Shown piece by piece: positions 46,834 through 55,782 of a DNA stretch of 64,000 nucleotides (positions are counted from its first letter, which is position 1; every line of letters begins with the position of its first letter). The DNA comes from Phytophthora quininea. Its lineage: Eukaryota > Oomycota > Peronosporomycetes > Peronosporales > Peronosporaceae. Location: positions 186,001-250,000 of the forward strand of contig JAAVTG010000675.1 in the NCBI GenBank assembly GCA_011947345.1, written 5' to 3'. Made by a program: the position numbers and the translations under genes. The notes below the pieces were generated by a model. The model saw only the letters and a list, made by a program, of their open reading frames with translations, had not been told where the DNA came from and ran no database searches.

Positions 46834-48336
46834 ATGGCCCCGCCCCAAGCTGCTTCGCGCCGAACGGCCTTCTTCACCCTCGAGGACGCCAAGATTGCGT
46901 TCAACGTCATCTGCTGCTTCTGCGGCGTCGGCTCGCTGTCGATGCCCTCCAACTTCGCTCGCGCCGGACCGGTGTACGCCACGATCGCCATGCTGCTCAT
47001 GGCCTTCGCCAACATCTACGCCACTATCGCCCTGATCAAAGTGATGTTGGTGGCCCCCGCCTCGGTCAAGACGTTCACGGATGTCGGCGACTGGGTGTTC
47101 GGCCGAACCGGTCGCTACCTGGTCATGGTCTCTCAGTTGCTGGTCTGTCTGCTCATGCCGTGCGCCTTCCTGGTGCTCGGTAGCACGCTACTGGACGTGT
47201 TGTTCCCGGACTCGTTCAGCCAGCCGTTCTGGATCGTCTTCATGGCCATCACGGTCATCCCCGTGTGCTTGATCCCGACGCTGAAAGAGGCCGCATCCGT
47301 AGCCTTCGTCGGGTGCATTGGCACCGTCATCGCCGACATCATCGGCGTGAGTATCCTCGAGTGGGAAATGCGCGGGCACCCGGCGATCCCAACGCCCGAC
47401 ATCACGCTCCACCAGACTGTCACCGCGTTCGGTAACCTCGCGCTTGCGTTCGGCGCCGCCGTGGTGATCCCGGATCTGCAGCGTCAGCACTCCCAGCCCG
47501 AGCACATGCCACGCATTATCTGGGCTAGCATGGGCGCCGGCACTGTGCTCTTCCTAGCCATTGCGATCGCCGGATACCTGGCCGGCGGGTGCCAGCTCTC
47601 GGGCAACCTGCTCTTCTCGACGGTGAACACGTCGGACCCGTACTCGGCATCGGCTCTGGGCTTCATCCCGAACCGCGGTTCCGTCGTCATGGCGTATCTG
47701 TTCATGCACGTGCACATTACGATCGCCTTCTCGACACTATCGATGCCGGCCTTCTACATGGCCGAGCGGTTCATCCTGGGCATGCACAAGGATAAGCCGG
47801 TCGCCACTCTGGAGCAAGGCGACGTCGCCATGCGCGAGAAGATGTCGTCGGTAGCCAGCGGTGCCGAGCCGGTGACGACGCCGGAGATCGAGTGCAACTA
47901 CAACGTTGCCAACGACAACGTCCAGGAAGCTGAGACCCACGAGGACGAGTTGGCTGACTACAAGGGCAGCATGAATGTGTTGCGCTACGTGGTGCTGCGT
48001 CTCGTCATCATGGCGGTGCTGGTGGTGGCGTCGATCCTGTTGCGCGACCACTTCCTCGACCTCGTCGACTTCACCGGCGCGTCGGCCGTCACCGTCGGCA
48101 GTCTGGTGCTGCCGCTGTCGTTCTACCTCAAAATCTTCTGGGAGAAGCTGCCGATCTACGAGCGCGTGGGGTCCATGTTCATCATCGTCGTCTGCACCGT
48201 GCTGGGCGTGTACGTCATGATCTACGCCGGCAAGAACCTCTTCAATCCGGACTCGGACGGCGCCACCTTCCCGTACTGCAAGGCCGAGCACCAGAACGAG
48301 CCGTACTATGTCCGGAACACCACCACGTCCAGCTAG
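46834..48336 (+). CDS. Amino acid/auxin permease-type transporter 3
   Basis: 500 residues, third tandem copy. Starts MAPPQAASRRTAFFTLEDAKIAFNV, which shares the RR.AFFTLEDAKI pattern with copy 1. TM1 has the GVGSLSMPSNFARAGP variant; C-terminus NPDSDGATFPYCKAEHQNEPYYV. The cytosolic loop is shorter and acidic (NVQEAETHEDELADYKGS). All three copies keep the TM core nearly unchanged, consistent with recent tandem duplication and divergence of the regulatory loop. No frame breaks. Confidence 0.9.
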   Translation: MAPPQAASRRTAFFTLEDAKIAFNVICCFCGVGSLSMPSNFARAGPVYATIAMLLMAFANIYATIALIKVMLVAPASVKTFTDVGDWVFGRTGRYLVMVSQLLVCLLMPCAFLVLGSTLLDVLFPDSFSQPFWIVFMAITVIPVCLIPTLKEAASVAFVGCIGTVIADIIGVSILEWEMRGHPAIPTPDITLHQTVTAFGNLALAFGAAVVIPDLQRQHSQPEHMPRIIWASMGAGTVLFLAIAIAGYLAGGCQLSGNLLFSTVNTSDPYSASALGFIPNRGSVVMAYLFMHVHITIAFSTLSMPAFYMAERFILGMHKDKPVATLEQGDVAMREKMSSVASGAEPVTTPEIECNYNVANDNVQEAETHEDELADYKGSMNVLRYVVLRLVIMAVLVVASILLRDHFLDLVDFTGASAVTVGSLVLPLSFYLKIFWEKLPIYERVGSMFIIVVCTVLGVYVMIYAGKNLFNPDSDGATFPYCKAEHQNEPYYVRNTTTSS

Positions 48337-49054
48337 ACTAAGTAGGCCCTATAAGCAAAAGCATTCGTCAACTTCAACCGCTTCAACGTCGACTAGCACG
48401 AAGATGCCGATCAGCGTGCTCAACTCGCGGCCCGAGACTGCCCCATGAATTGACGCCGACCTTGGTTGGACGCCGTTGTTGTTAAACGACGGTAGTGCGA
48501 GAAATGGGGCGCGATTGAAAAATGGGCCATTGATTCGACGCACTACCGACGGCGTCGTATCGGTTGGAACCAAAGCTTTCCGGTGGTGGAGCTTCGTGTC
48601 GGAGCTGCTGGTCGTCACGCTTCGCAACAGACAGCAAATAGCGGGCTCTGGGGCGTCGATGGTGGTGGTGGCGTGGCAAGCGACAACAGCGCACGGAGGA
48701 CTGGGCACTTGGGTGTGATTGCAGAAATGGACATCTCGAGCCGGAGTTTGCTTTGAAGCACGTCTGGGCGGCTACCGCAGCATCACCACCAAGGACGCGT
48801 TTGCAGATGTGTCTGAATAAGTTCGCTCGAGCGGTGGTTGAAGGAGACATTGCTGGTGCTGTGAGAGACCCGGTGCCAGCATTGCCAGGATCTCGTCGCA
48901 TTGTTTCCCTTGTAACGGGTGGGTCTTCTATCTGTCCTGGCTAGACGATTTCTCTTTGAAGAAATTCAAAGCTTTCGAGAGAGTAATTAGCAGGAAGTCC
49001 GTCAGCTTTTCATTACTCGAGACTGTCAAAATTGGCTATAACGCTCGCTGGCTT
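48337..49054. other. Spacer before inverted repeat arm 2
   Basis: Short frames on both strands (48482-48901 minus, 48753-48944 plus) without recognisable domains. Nothing supported. Confidence 0.55.
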
Positions 49055-49478
49055 TCAACATCCACCGCCTCCATCACCGCCGCCGCCATCACCGCATCCT
49101 CCATCGAAGCCTCCTCCATCGTAGTCGGAATGGCCACCTCCACCATGATGACCCCCAGCATGGTGATAACCACCCCGCCGTGGTGGTGATGACCATGATC
49201 GTATATGGCGTACGGAGTGTAGTCCGAGCTGAAGGTGGCGCTTCCGCTGATTTCCGCGTACCGGTTCCGAGTCGATTTCGATTTTGCCTTCGAGGTGGCT
49301 CTCGCTTTCGGCTTGGACGCTGTCTGGGCTCGTGGAGCCGTACCCGTAGAGCGGTCAGCTCCTTGCGTGGGCGGCGTTCCAGCCCTCGGGGAGTCGGATC
49401 TGGTGCAGAGGTCTTGGTTGGGGTGGTCTTGACCACGTCTTGATCACTTCGTCTGCAACACCCAGAGACGTTCCCCAT
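49055..49478 (-). CDS. Dually acylated Gly/His-rich protein (arm 2)
   Basis: Mirror copy of the gene at 40749-41176. Same MGNVSGCC start (ATG at 49476-49478) and the same four-base tract (GGGG 49388-49391 on the plus strand) that breaks the frame. It has one more contraction: where arm 1 reads GGGGG after the His run, this copy has four G (revcomp of CCCC near 49184), which throws the Gly/His tail out of frame again. Homology to arm 1 ends inside the Gly-rich tail at about 49066; in the tail frame a new ending GGGGC stop is used (49055-49057). Probably non-functional if the sequence is right. Confidence 0.5.
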
Positions 49479-49642
49479 GGCTGTCGTCGTAGTGTAGTTG
49501 GATGGAGTAGAATGAAGCTTGAGTGTGAAGTCGCCAATTGGCAAGTAAGTGGTCTCGACGGAATTGATGTCTGGGATGGAGCCATCAAAATGTGTATCGA
49601 TCGGACTAGCCTGCTTGGTAGCTACATCCTCCCCTCCATCTG

Positions 49643-50166
49643 TTAGAACCACCTCTTGTAGCCGCTGCGCACCTCGAAGGAGCACGAGTCCTGCTGCGTC
49701 AGGACGTTCCTCCGCTCGAACTTGACGAACAGCTGGCCTGAGGGCAAGTGCTCGTAGTAGATGCCGCCAAAGTCGATGCGAACGCTACGGCCGTCTGGCT
49801 GGTCCGCCCGCCGGCGCATCTGGCGGTTGAAGCAGTCCTCCTCCGGGAGGACCCCAGCCAGCGGACGGTGCGGCAGCCGCTCATGACGCAGCCCGGCTGC
49901 GTGTAGGTCTCCAGCTGGACGACGGCGGACAGATTCGGAGGACGCTCGGCCGACTGCAGCACTAGCGAGGCGTCCTCCGAGACGGTCACGGGCACGACGG
50001 TGTAGCCGAACTTGACGTGGTTGACGCAGCCGGTAGACCCATTCGGGCAGCGGTCGGCGGCGTGAGGGTCCTCCACCCACTGGAAGGCGGCGGGGAGCGT
50101 CCGCCCACGCAGCTCCGAGGCCTCGCACAGCGTCCACAGCAGCAGCAGCAACAGCACGTGCAGCAT
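49643..50166 (-). CDS. Small secreted Cys-rich protein (arm 2)
   Basis: Mirror copy of 40061-40584 with the same signal peptide and cysteine pattern. One difference changes VASG to VMSG after QPGC. The frame is broken at the same place (CCCC 49852-49855, plus strand). Identity this high means the two copies either duplicated recently or are kept alike by gene conversion between the arms. No family recognised. Confidence 0.62.
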
Positions 50167-50258
50167 TCTAGTCTCGGCTAAAAACCAGATTGGCTTAGAA
50201 GCACCAAGTGCGGCAAATCACTTTCTTTCGAACTACACGGGTTCTGTCAATTTGGTGG

Positions 50259-50320
50259 TTTGTGTTTGTGTTTGTGTTTGTGTTTGTGTTTGTGTTTGTG
50301 TTTGTGTGTGTGTGTGTGTG
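50259..50320 (+). repeat. Microsatellite (TTTGTG)8(TG)n
   Basis: Eight TTTGTG units followed by a TG run and GGGGGG, against four units in arm 1. Lies between the divergent ATGs of the secreted protein and ankyrin genes, so promoter spacing differs by 24 bp between arms. Confidence 0.95.
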
Positions 50321-50358
50321 GGGGGTCAATTCACAACTGTTGCCAAAAACTTGTCGCC

Positions 50359-52189
50359 ATGCTCTCGCTTGTTGGCAGTGCCGTTGGACCCCACGCCGCT
50401 ATCAAGGAGCTTGACAGCCATAGCGGCCTTATCTCCAGCTTCCTCGGTCCACCTCCGAGCCTGTCGCTGAGTGAGGCGAGCGCACTGGGGTCGACCAAAC
50501 TCTTGGACTGGATCGGGTGTCGAGCAGTTCTTGTGCCGAGCTCCGCCGTCCTGGGTGGTCTCTCTGCAACTTCCTTCGGTCGGACCCAGACTACTATCAC
50601 TGCCAATTTACTGAGAGCACGAAGGTTACCATCCAACGTGGAGATCTGGAGATGGTCCAGTGGCTCTGCGTCCACTTTTGGGACTGCGAGGTGGACGAGC
50701 AGATCCTTCGGACTGCAATTGAGCAGGGCCACGTCCATCTCTTAAAGTACTTCCTTACTCTCGATCAGGAAGCGAAACGTTGTGCCGATCAGCACGAGAG
50801 GGAGTCGTTGGCTGCTTCTCGAACACCCAGACGACGTCAACACCCTCAAGGCGCCAGAGTTCACTGAGATCCACACGACATTGTCACTGCTGCACACCAC
50901 GAACACTTTGCGGTCGTTCGACGGCTCTACACTCGCAAGCGACACCCTAAGGACGAAGCAGCGATCGAGCAAGCCATCGACTCCCTTGTGTACAAGTAGA
51001 GCTGGCCAAGATACTGCTACCTAGGGGATAGTGCGTTCTGGACTACGCGTTAAAGTGCCTTTTGGACTACATGGCAGATTATAGATGTCGGAAGGTGATC
51101 GAGTGGATGAAGGACTGCGGATATCTACGGCGGGACGATTTGTTGGTGGCTAAGGCGATTTTCCACCTCGCTAATGGCCCCAATTTGGAGTTGATGCAGC
51201 AGATTGCAGAACACTATTCTCCGTCGCCCAAGTCGTCTTGGGAGTGTTCCAAGCGTTGGGTGAGCGCCACGACAACAGCGTGTACACGAAGAGACTTGTG
51301 CATGGTTCGGTGGCTGATGGAACACCCGATGTGGGGAGTTGTGTGCAAGCAACTGAGTCCAGGACACACCAGTTTTGGCTTTCTCTTTAAAGCTGCAGTT
51401 GGTCACGTGGAGGTGCTGGAGTATGTGGTCGGACGCGGCTTGGTTGAAAACGCCTATGGGTTTGGTCTCTTTGCGGCCATTGACAGAGGAAATGTGGCGT
51501 CTGTGAAGTGGCTTCTCCAGCGCTTTTCGTACGCTGAAATACTTGAACAAGACGTGTCATTAGTGTGGTTCGTTGGAGGTAATGCAGTTCTTCCACTCCC
51601 TCACAACTGCGGCAACGACATCCCAATCTGCCGCAAAGCGGAGAAAAATGAGCCTCGCATCGCAGAGTGCTGTGCAGCAGACTATGCCATCGCAGACGCG
51701 GCGAAACGCGGTGACTTCGCCATGGCGCAATGACTAGTGGCTACTCAAAGCCACTTGTCCGAAGAACGTCTGGAGGGTGCTATTGTGGCAGCAGCTGAGA
51801 ATGGTCACGTCGATATGGTGGAATGGCTTCTTGAAAACATGAGGGCGAGGTGCACGTCCAATATGGTTGCATCGATCGCTGGCCTGGGGGACTTGAGTCT
51901 TCTGAAATGGGCAGTCGACGTCGCATCGGATCTCAATCCGTCTAAGGCGATTGAAGGGGCTTTGAGTGCAGGACAGATAAGAGCAGCCTCGTGGCTGAAG
52001 CAGCGATTTCCTACGGCTGAACCCGAATGCATCTACTTGCGGGAGCGTGAATTCGACGCCATGCTTTTTCTGCATTCGCACTACTCGTCGAGTTTGGCTT
52101 CGTCTCAAGGTGTTAAGGTGTCAATATTAAGGGGCGACTGGGAAGTACAGGAATGGCTACGAGGACGCCATCCACGGTTTTCAAAATAG
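50359..52189 (+). pseudogene. Ankyrin-repeat gene, longest copy, disrupted
   Basis: Starts MLSLVGSAVGPHAAIKEL inside arm 2 and continues past the repeat edge with further ankyrin-type helices (HLANGPNLELMQQIAEHY, AAVGHVEVLEYVVGRGL, AIDRGNVASVKWLLQRF, AAAENGHVDMVEWLLEN, ALSAGQIRAASWLKQRF), ending RGRHPRFSK at 52189. Besides one-base frame changes (GGG 50515-50517 and others) it has in-frame nonsense codons: TGA at 51731-51733, where AQ-stop-LVATQSHL implies a lost Trp (TGG to TGA), and TAG near 51030. These are real inactivating changes, unlike the homopolymer losses elsewhere. A large oomycete ankyrin family member, probably dead. Confidence 0.72.
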
Positions 52190-52228
52190 TGGAGTTCTCA
52201 TATGAAAGAACTCCAGGAGTTTAACTTT

Positions 52229-53691
52229 TCATACGGGTCGACGCCAATCGCAAACTGCTGCACTGCGGTCGAATTCGACCAAGAGTGAGTCCAATGCAAA
52301 CACGTGAGCGTTCGGTCGGTAGTACATCCACTTCCTCAATGGATTGGTCGGGATATCGCTCAATGTTGTAAACCATTGGAACGCCAGCTCTCCAGGAATC
52401 TTCAAGACCTCTGATCTGGGTGTTGTCTGCTGCAAGGCAGTCTGCGAACTACGTGTAGGGGTTTCGAGTCGACGGAGCTGTAGCAATCGGTCTGGTTTAT
52501 TCGACGATTTGCCTTCACGAACTGGAGCGTTTTCATCGTCATCTTCTTCGTTGTCGTCATTCGCCACCAACTCTTTCTTAGCGAACCAGCGATGGCACAT
52601 CATCTCGTATAGTTGCCGTCAAAACCCCTGGCACGACCAGGATCTTCTTTAGAAAGCGCATACTCGGCGGCCGTCTTGAAATCCTCCTGGCCAGCCTTCG
52701 TGAACACCCGCTCAGCGATCTCCTTGGACAGAAATTCCAAGTCGTACAGCGTCTCGTAGTTTTCCTCTCGGGGTACCATCGCCATAAGGTGGTCGCTCCT
52801 GTCGTCCTCCCTGACGCAACTAGTGCTTTTCACGAGTCTGATGATATCACGAAGCCCCCACCGGTTAACCGCTCGAGCCAACATCAATTCGGTCGCTTCT
52901 TGTGCTGTCTCAAAGACGAATCTTGGAATGCCGCCGTACTTGGTGTATCTTGTCTCCAAGACATCATCCGGCAGCCGTTGCTTGTCGCTCATGATGGCGT
53001 TGCCCAATTTCAACTCATTTAACGACCAAGGCGGCAAAGTGTACGAGCTGCCCATGACTTTACTGTATACTTCAAGCTGCTGGAAATCTGGCACGACGAA
53101 CAGGATCGACACTCCACTCCAGCCACACAGCTCTGACGACTTGGATTCGATCAATCGAATCACTTTCGAGTCGCTCGCCATCGCATCAGTCTCGCTCGTA
53201 TTCATCGCGTAAAACGTTTCATCACTCCAGCAGTACCGCAGGTAGCCACGCTCAAAATTCAGCACCAGAGTAAACTCTGGCAATTCCACGCTCGTGAGTT
53301 TACGGATCAGTCGAAAGGCGGCGTAGATGTAGAATCGACTCTTGCCAGTGCCTGCGTTCCCCACCACCGCGTAGTTTGCGTCTGCTGTCCCCAGATCGTC
53401 TTTGATTTCGTCCATAAGACGATCGAAAATGGCGCAGTAGCTCGATCGCTCCAGGATTTGAGGACGCTTCCGCAAGCGGTGAGCAAGGGGCGGGATCCCC
53501 ACCATGTCGACGTACCGAACCTCCCGAGAAATGTTTTCCCCACCGGCACAAATGGTCATGATCTTCGTCTTGAAATTATCAGGAAACCATTTGCTAGCGA
53601 GATGGCTAGTGGACGCCATCCTGCTGAGCAGCAGCCTCAGCTTCTTCAACTCCTCCTGCGTCAACTGCTCCTCGGCAGCGCGCTTCATCAT
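52229..53691 (-). pseudogene. CRN/RHS-like P-loop NTPase, copy A
   Basis: Reads MMKRAAEEQLTQEELKKL at 53691 and has a Walker A motif GNAGTGKSRF within NYAVV...IYAAFRLIRK, plus hydrophobic strands FTLVLNFERG and SILFVVPDFQQ that fit Walker B/sensor positions. This layout resembles the NTPase modules of CRN effectors and RHS proteins. No LFLAK ubiquitin-like secretion domain precedes it, so it is not a classical secreted CRN. Against copy B it has a one-base frame change near 52618 and an internal deletion of roughly 180 bp after VEF near 52270 that removes the C-terminal region. Almost certainly inactive. Confidence 0.6.
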
Positions 53692-53771
53692 CGCGAGAAA
53701 TCAAAAGTAAGGCAGGCTTGACTGGATTTGACTCAGGTGACAATATCCCATCGTGTTTTGGTTTTCTGTTG

Positions 53772-55564
53772 CTAGTAGAACTCCTCATCCACACGGTTGA
53801 TCTCGTCTCGAACTCGGTTGATTTCGCCCAGGTGCTTTTCTTTGAGATGCAGCACTTCAGTGATTCGCGCTCGATTTCGCGTCCACTCGTGTTCCTTGGC
53901 GTTCTTGACGATCTCCGCGACCTTGGCGAGACTCTGTTCACGCATCGCGTCTTCCTGAGCCAGCAGTTTGCCGATGTGGATATCGTGGGAACCGTTGATG
54001 GCATTGTTGAGTGCATCTCGGTCGTTGAGGATGACGCGGCACTCGTCCGTCAGGTAGTCGTCGTCTTCGCCGTCGTCGGACGCCATTCGCTCGAGCAAAG
54101 CCACCGCCAATTGACTCACGTTCTCAAAGAAATTGTTTTCGAGCACTTCGATGGTGCGAAAGTGTTCTGTGGCGATATCTCTCGCTTCTGACCCGACTGC
54201 CTCGATGGAGCTTTCCATAGCAGCTATCAGCTCCTGAGCAGTCTCCACGACGTCCGACTCGAGGTTCATGAGCTCGCTATGGAGTTTCTCGCTGGAAACC
54301 TCTGCTTCATGGAGGAATTGGAGCCCTGCACTCGATCCAGACCCGTCGTTCTCTCCAGCAGAAGCTGCGTGGGCTGCCGCTGCTTGTTTGATGAGTTGTT
54401 TGGCAGTTCGTCGATGGGTTTCCACCGCTCGAATACTCGCCTCTTGAGCCTCCGCCTGCAGCTTCTCGTTCGTCGCTTTGAACCCGTCTACTTCTTTTCG
54501 AAGAGCTGCGTGCTTCTCGAGGAGCACGAGCTTGACTTCCTCTGCGGCGGCCTTGGCCTTCTCAAGGTAGTCATCGATGATGTTGCGCAGACCTGGCAGC
54601 ACTTCGATCTTGCTCATTTCAGTGTCCTCCTTGAACATGTCGGCCAGCAGAGTCTACCACCACAGAACCGATCAGTCCTGTTAGAAACAATAATCCCTAT
54701 CAGACTGCAAACGTACCTCGAGGATGATCACGTTGGCGTCTTTCAACATTGACAAGTACTTCTGCTGCTCTGCTTCTCTCGCTAGGGCTGCATCCTCAAT
54801 GGCCTTGACTTCTTTGAGTTCTTCCAGCTCATCCTGATACTGCTCTCGAGCTTGCACCGTCTCGTTCTCATCCACCAGCGCGTAGTCTAAGTACTGCAGC
54901 TTCTCCAAGTGAGCCAGCAAGAAACTAGAAATCCTGGTTAGCTTCGTGACATTTCCACTGCCATAGCAAACTCACGGTCGGTACTCTGGGTCGGAACAGA
55001 CGGGATTGCCGTTCAGATTGAGCACACGCAGTTTCTCGAGACACTTCAAGTAGAGCAAACCTTCCGTCGATGGCAGTTGGTTGTTTCCTATGGACAGAAC
55101 CTGTTTCTTGCCATTAGCCGAGTTAAATACTCAGGGTGAGCTGATAGCCGAAGTACCTGCAGCTCCTTGAGCGTGTCGAGGTTCTCGAGCTTGGCGATGC
55201 AGTTGTTGTAGAGACTCAGGTCTGTCAGCTTCGTCAAGTTTTCGAGGCCTTTGATGCTCACAATGTTGTTAAAGGACAAGTCGAGCCACTCGAGTTGCAC
55301 GAGGTGGCTGATGCCGTCGATCTCCTGCAGCACATTGTTGTCCAGCTGCAGTTTCACCAGGTGCCGCAACGTCTCGAGGTTTTCCATCTTAAAGATGTTC
55401 TGGAACGACAGCGACAGCGTCTGTAGCTTGATGAAGTCGACGCTTTGGTCGGCCTCATTGATGGCATTGTTGTTAGCCGGGTCCAGGTCCGCACAGGCCA
55501 CTTTCTTGATCAACTCGTCGCTGATCACCGCCACCTCGGCGTGACGGACACCCAAGCGATGCAT
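53772..55564 (-). CDS. DRC3: Dynein regulatory complex subunit 3 (LRRC48)
   Basis: LRR N-terminus with LSLSFQNIFKMENLETL, LQLDNNVLQEIDGI, LDLSFNNIVSIKGLENL and LSLYNNCIAKLENLDTL, matching human DRC3 almost repeat for repeat. The diagnostic LRR cap follows (FLLAHLEKLQYLDYALVDENETVQAREQY; human YLDYRRIDD...AEAKHQYSIDEL), then about 300 residues of coiled coil ending NRVDEEFY. DRC3 is part of the nexin-dynein regulatory complex that controls flagellar beating, so this gene serves zoospore motility. Exons: 55160-55564, about 54968-55100, about 54718-54925 and 53772-54655. ATG 55564 gives the conserved short N-terminus. No frame breaks. Divergent from the kinase gene (218 bp). Confidence 0.92.
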
Positions 55565-55782
55565 CGACTCACTCAAGGATCGGAATGCGACGGGACGCAG
55601 AGCACTTTTGCGATGGTGCCGACCATTTTTCAACCACCACAGCCAAATTAAGCGGGGCCATAACGGACCCCGTTCATGCGTGTCATCCCCAGCAACGGCG
55701 AGATCATTGCCGATTTTCCATTCCGACGGCATTGTTGGGACGTTGCTAGCGGGAACTCTGCTTTCACAGATTTTAAAAAGAA

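Larger units (their letters stand above)
49066..51024 (-). repeat. Inverted repeat arm 2 (about 1.96 kb)
   Basis: Reverse complement of 39230-41163, over 99% identical by eye. The arms enclose about 7.9 kb that includes all three amino-acid transporter genes. The outer edge continues into more ankyrin sequence, so the ankyrin gene here is the more complete one. Confidence 0.95.

Noticed and set aside
48482..48901. 139-codon minus-strand frame
   Set aside because: No domain, overlaps other frames, composition typical of random GC-rich DNA.
50259..50320. Regular TTTGTG repeat as a CRISPR-like array
   Set aside because: No unique spacers; a simple microsatellite, with a four-unit counterpart in arm 1.
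53606..53691. Classical CRN effector start (LFLAK/DWL) on the NTPase copies
   Set aside because: The N-termini show MMKRAAEEQLTQEELKKL and no LFLAK-like motif or signal peptide.
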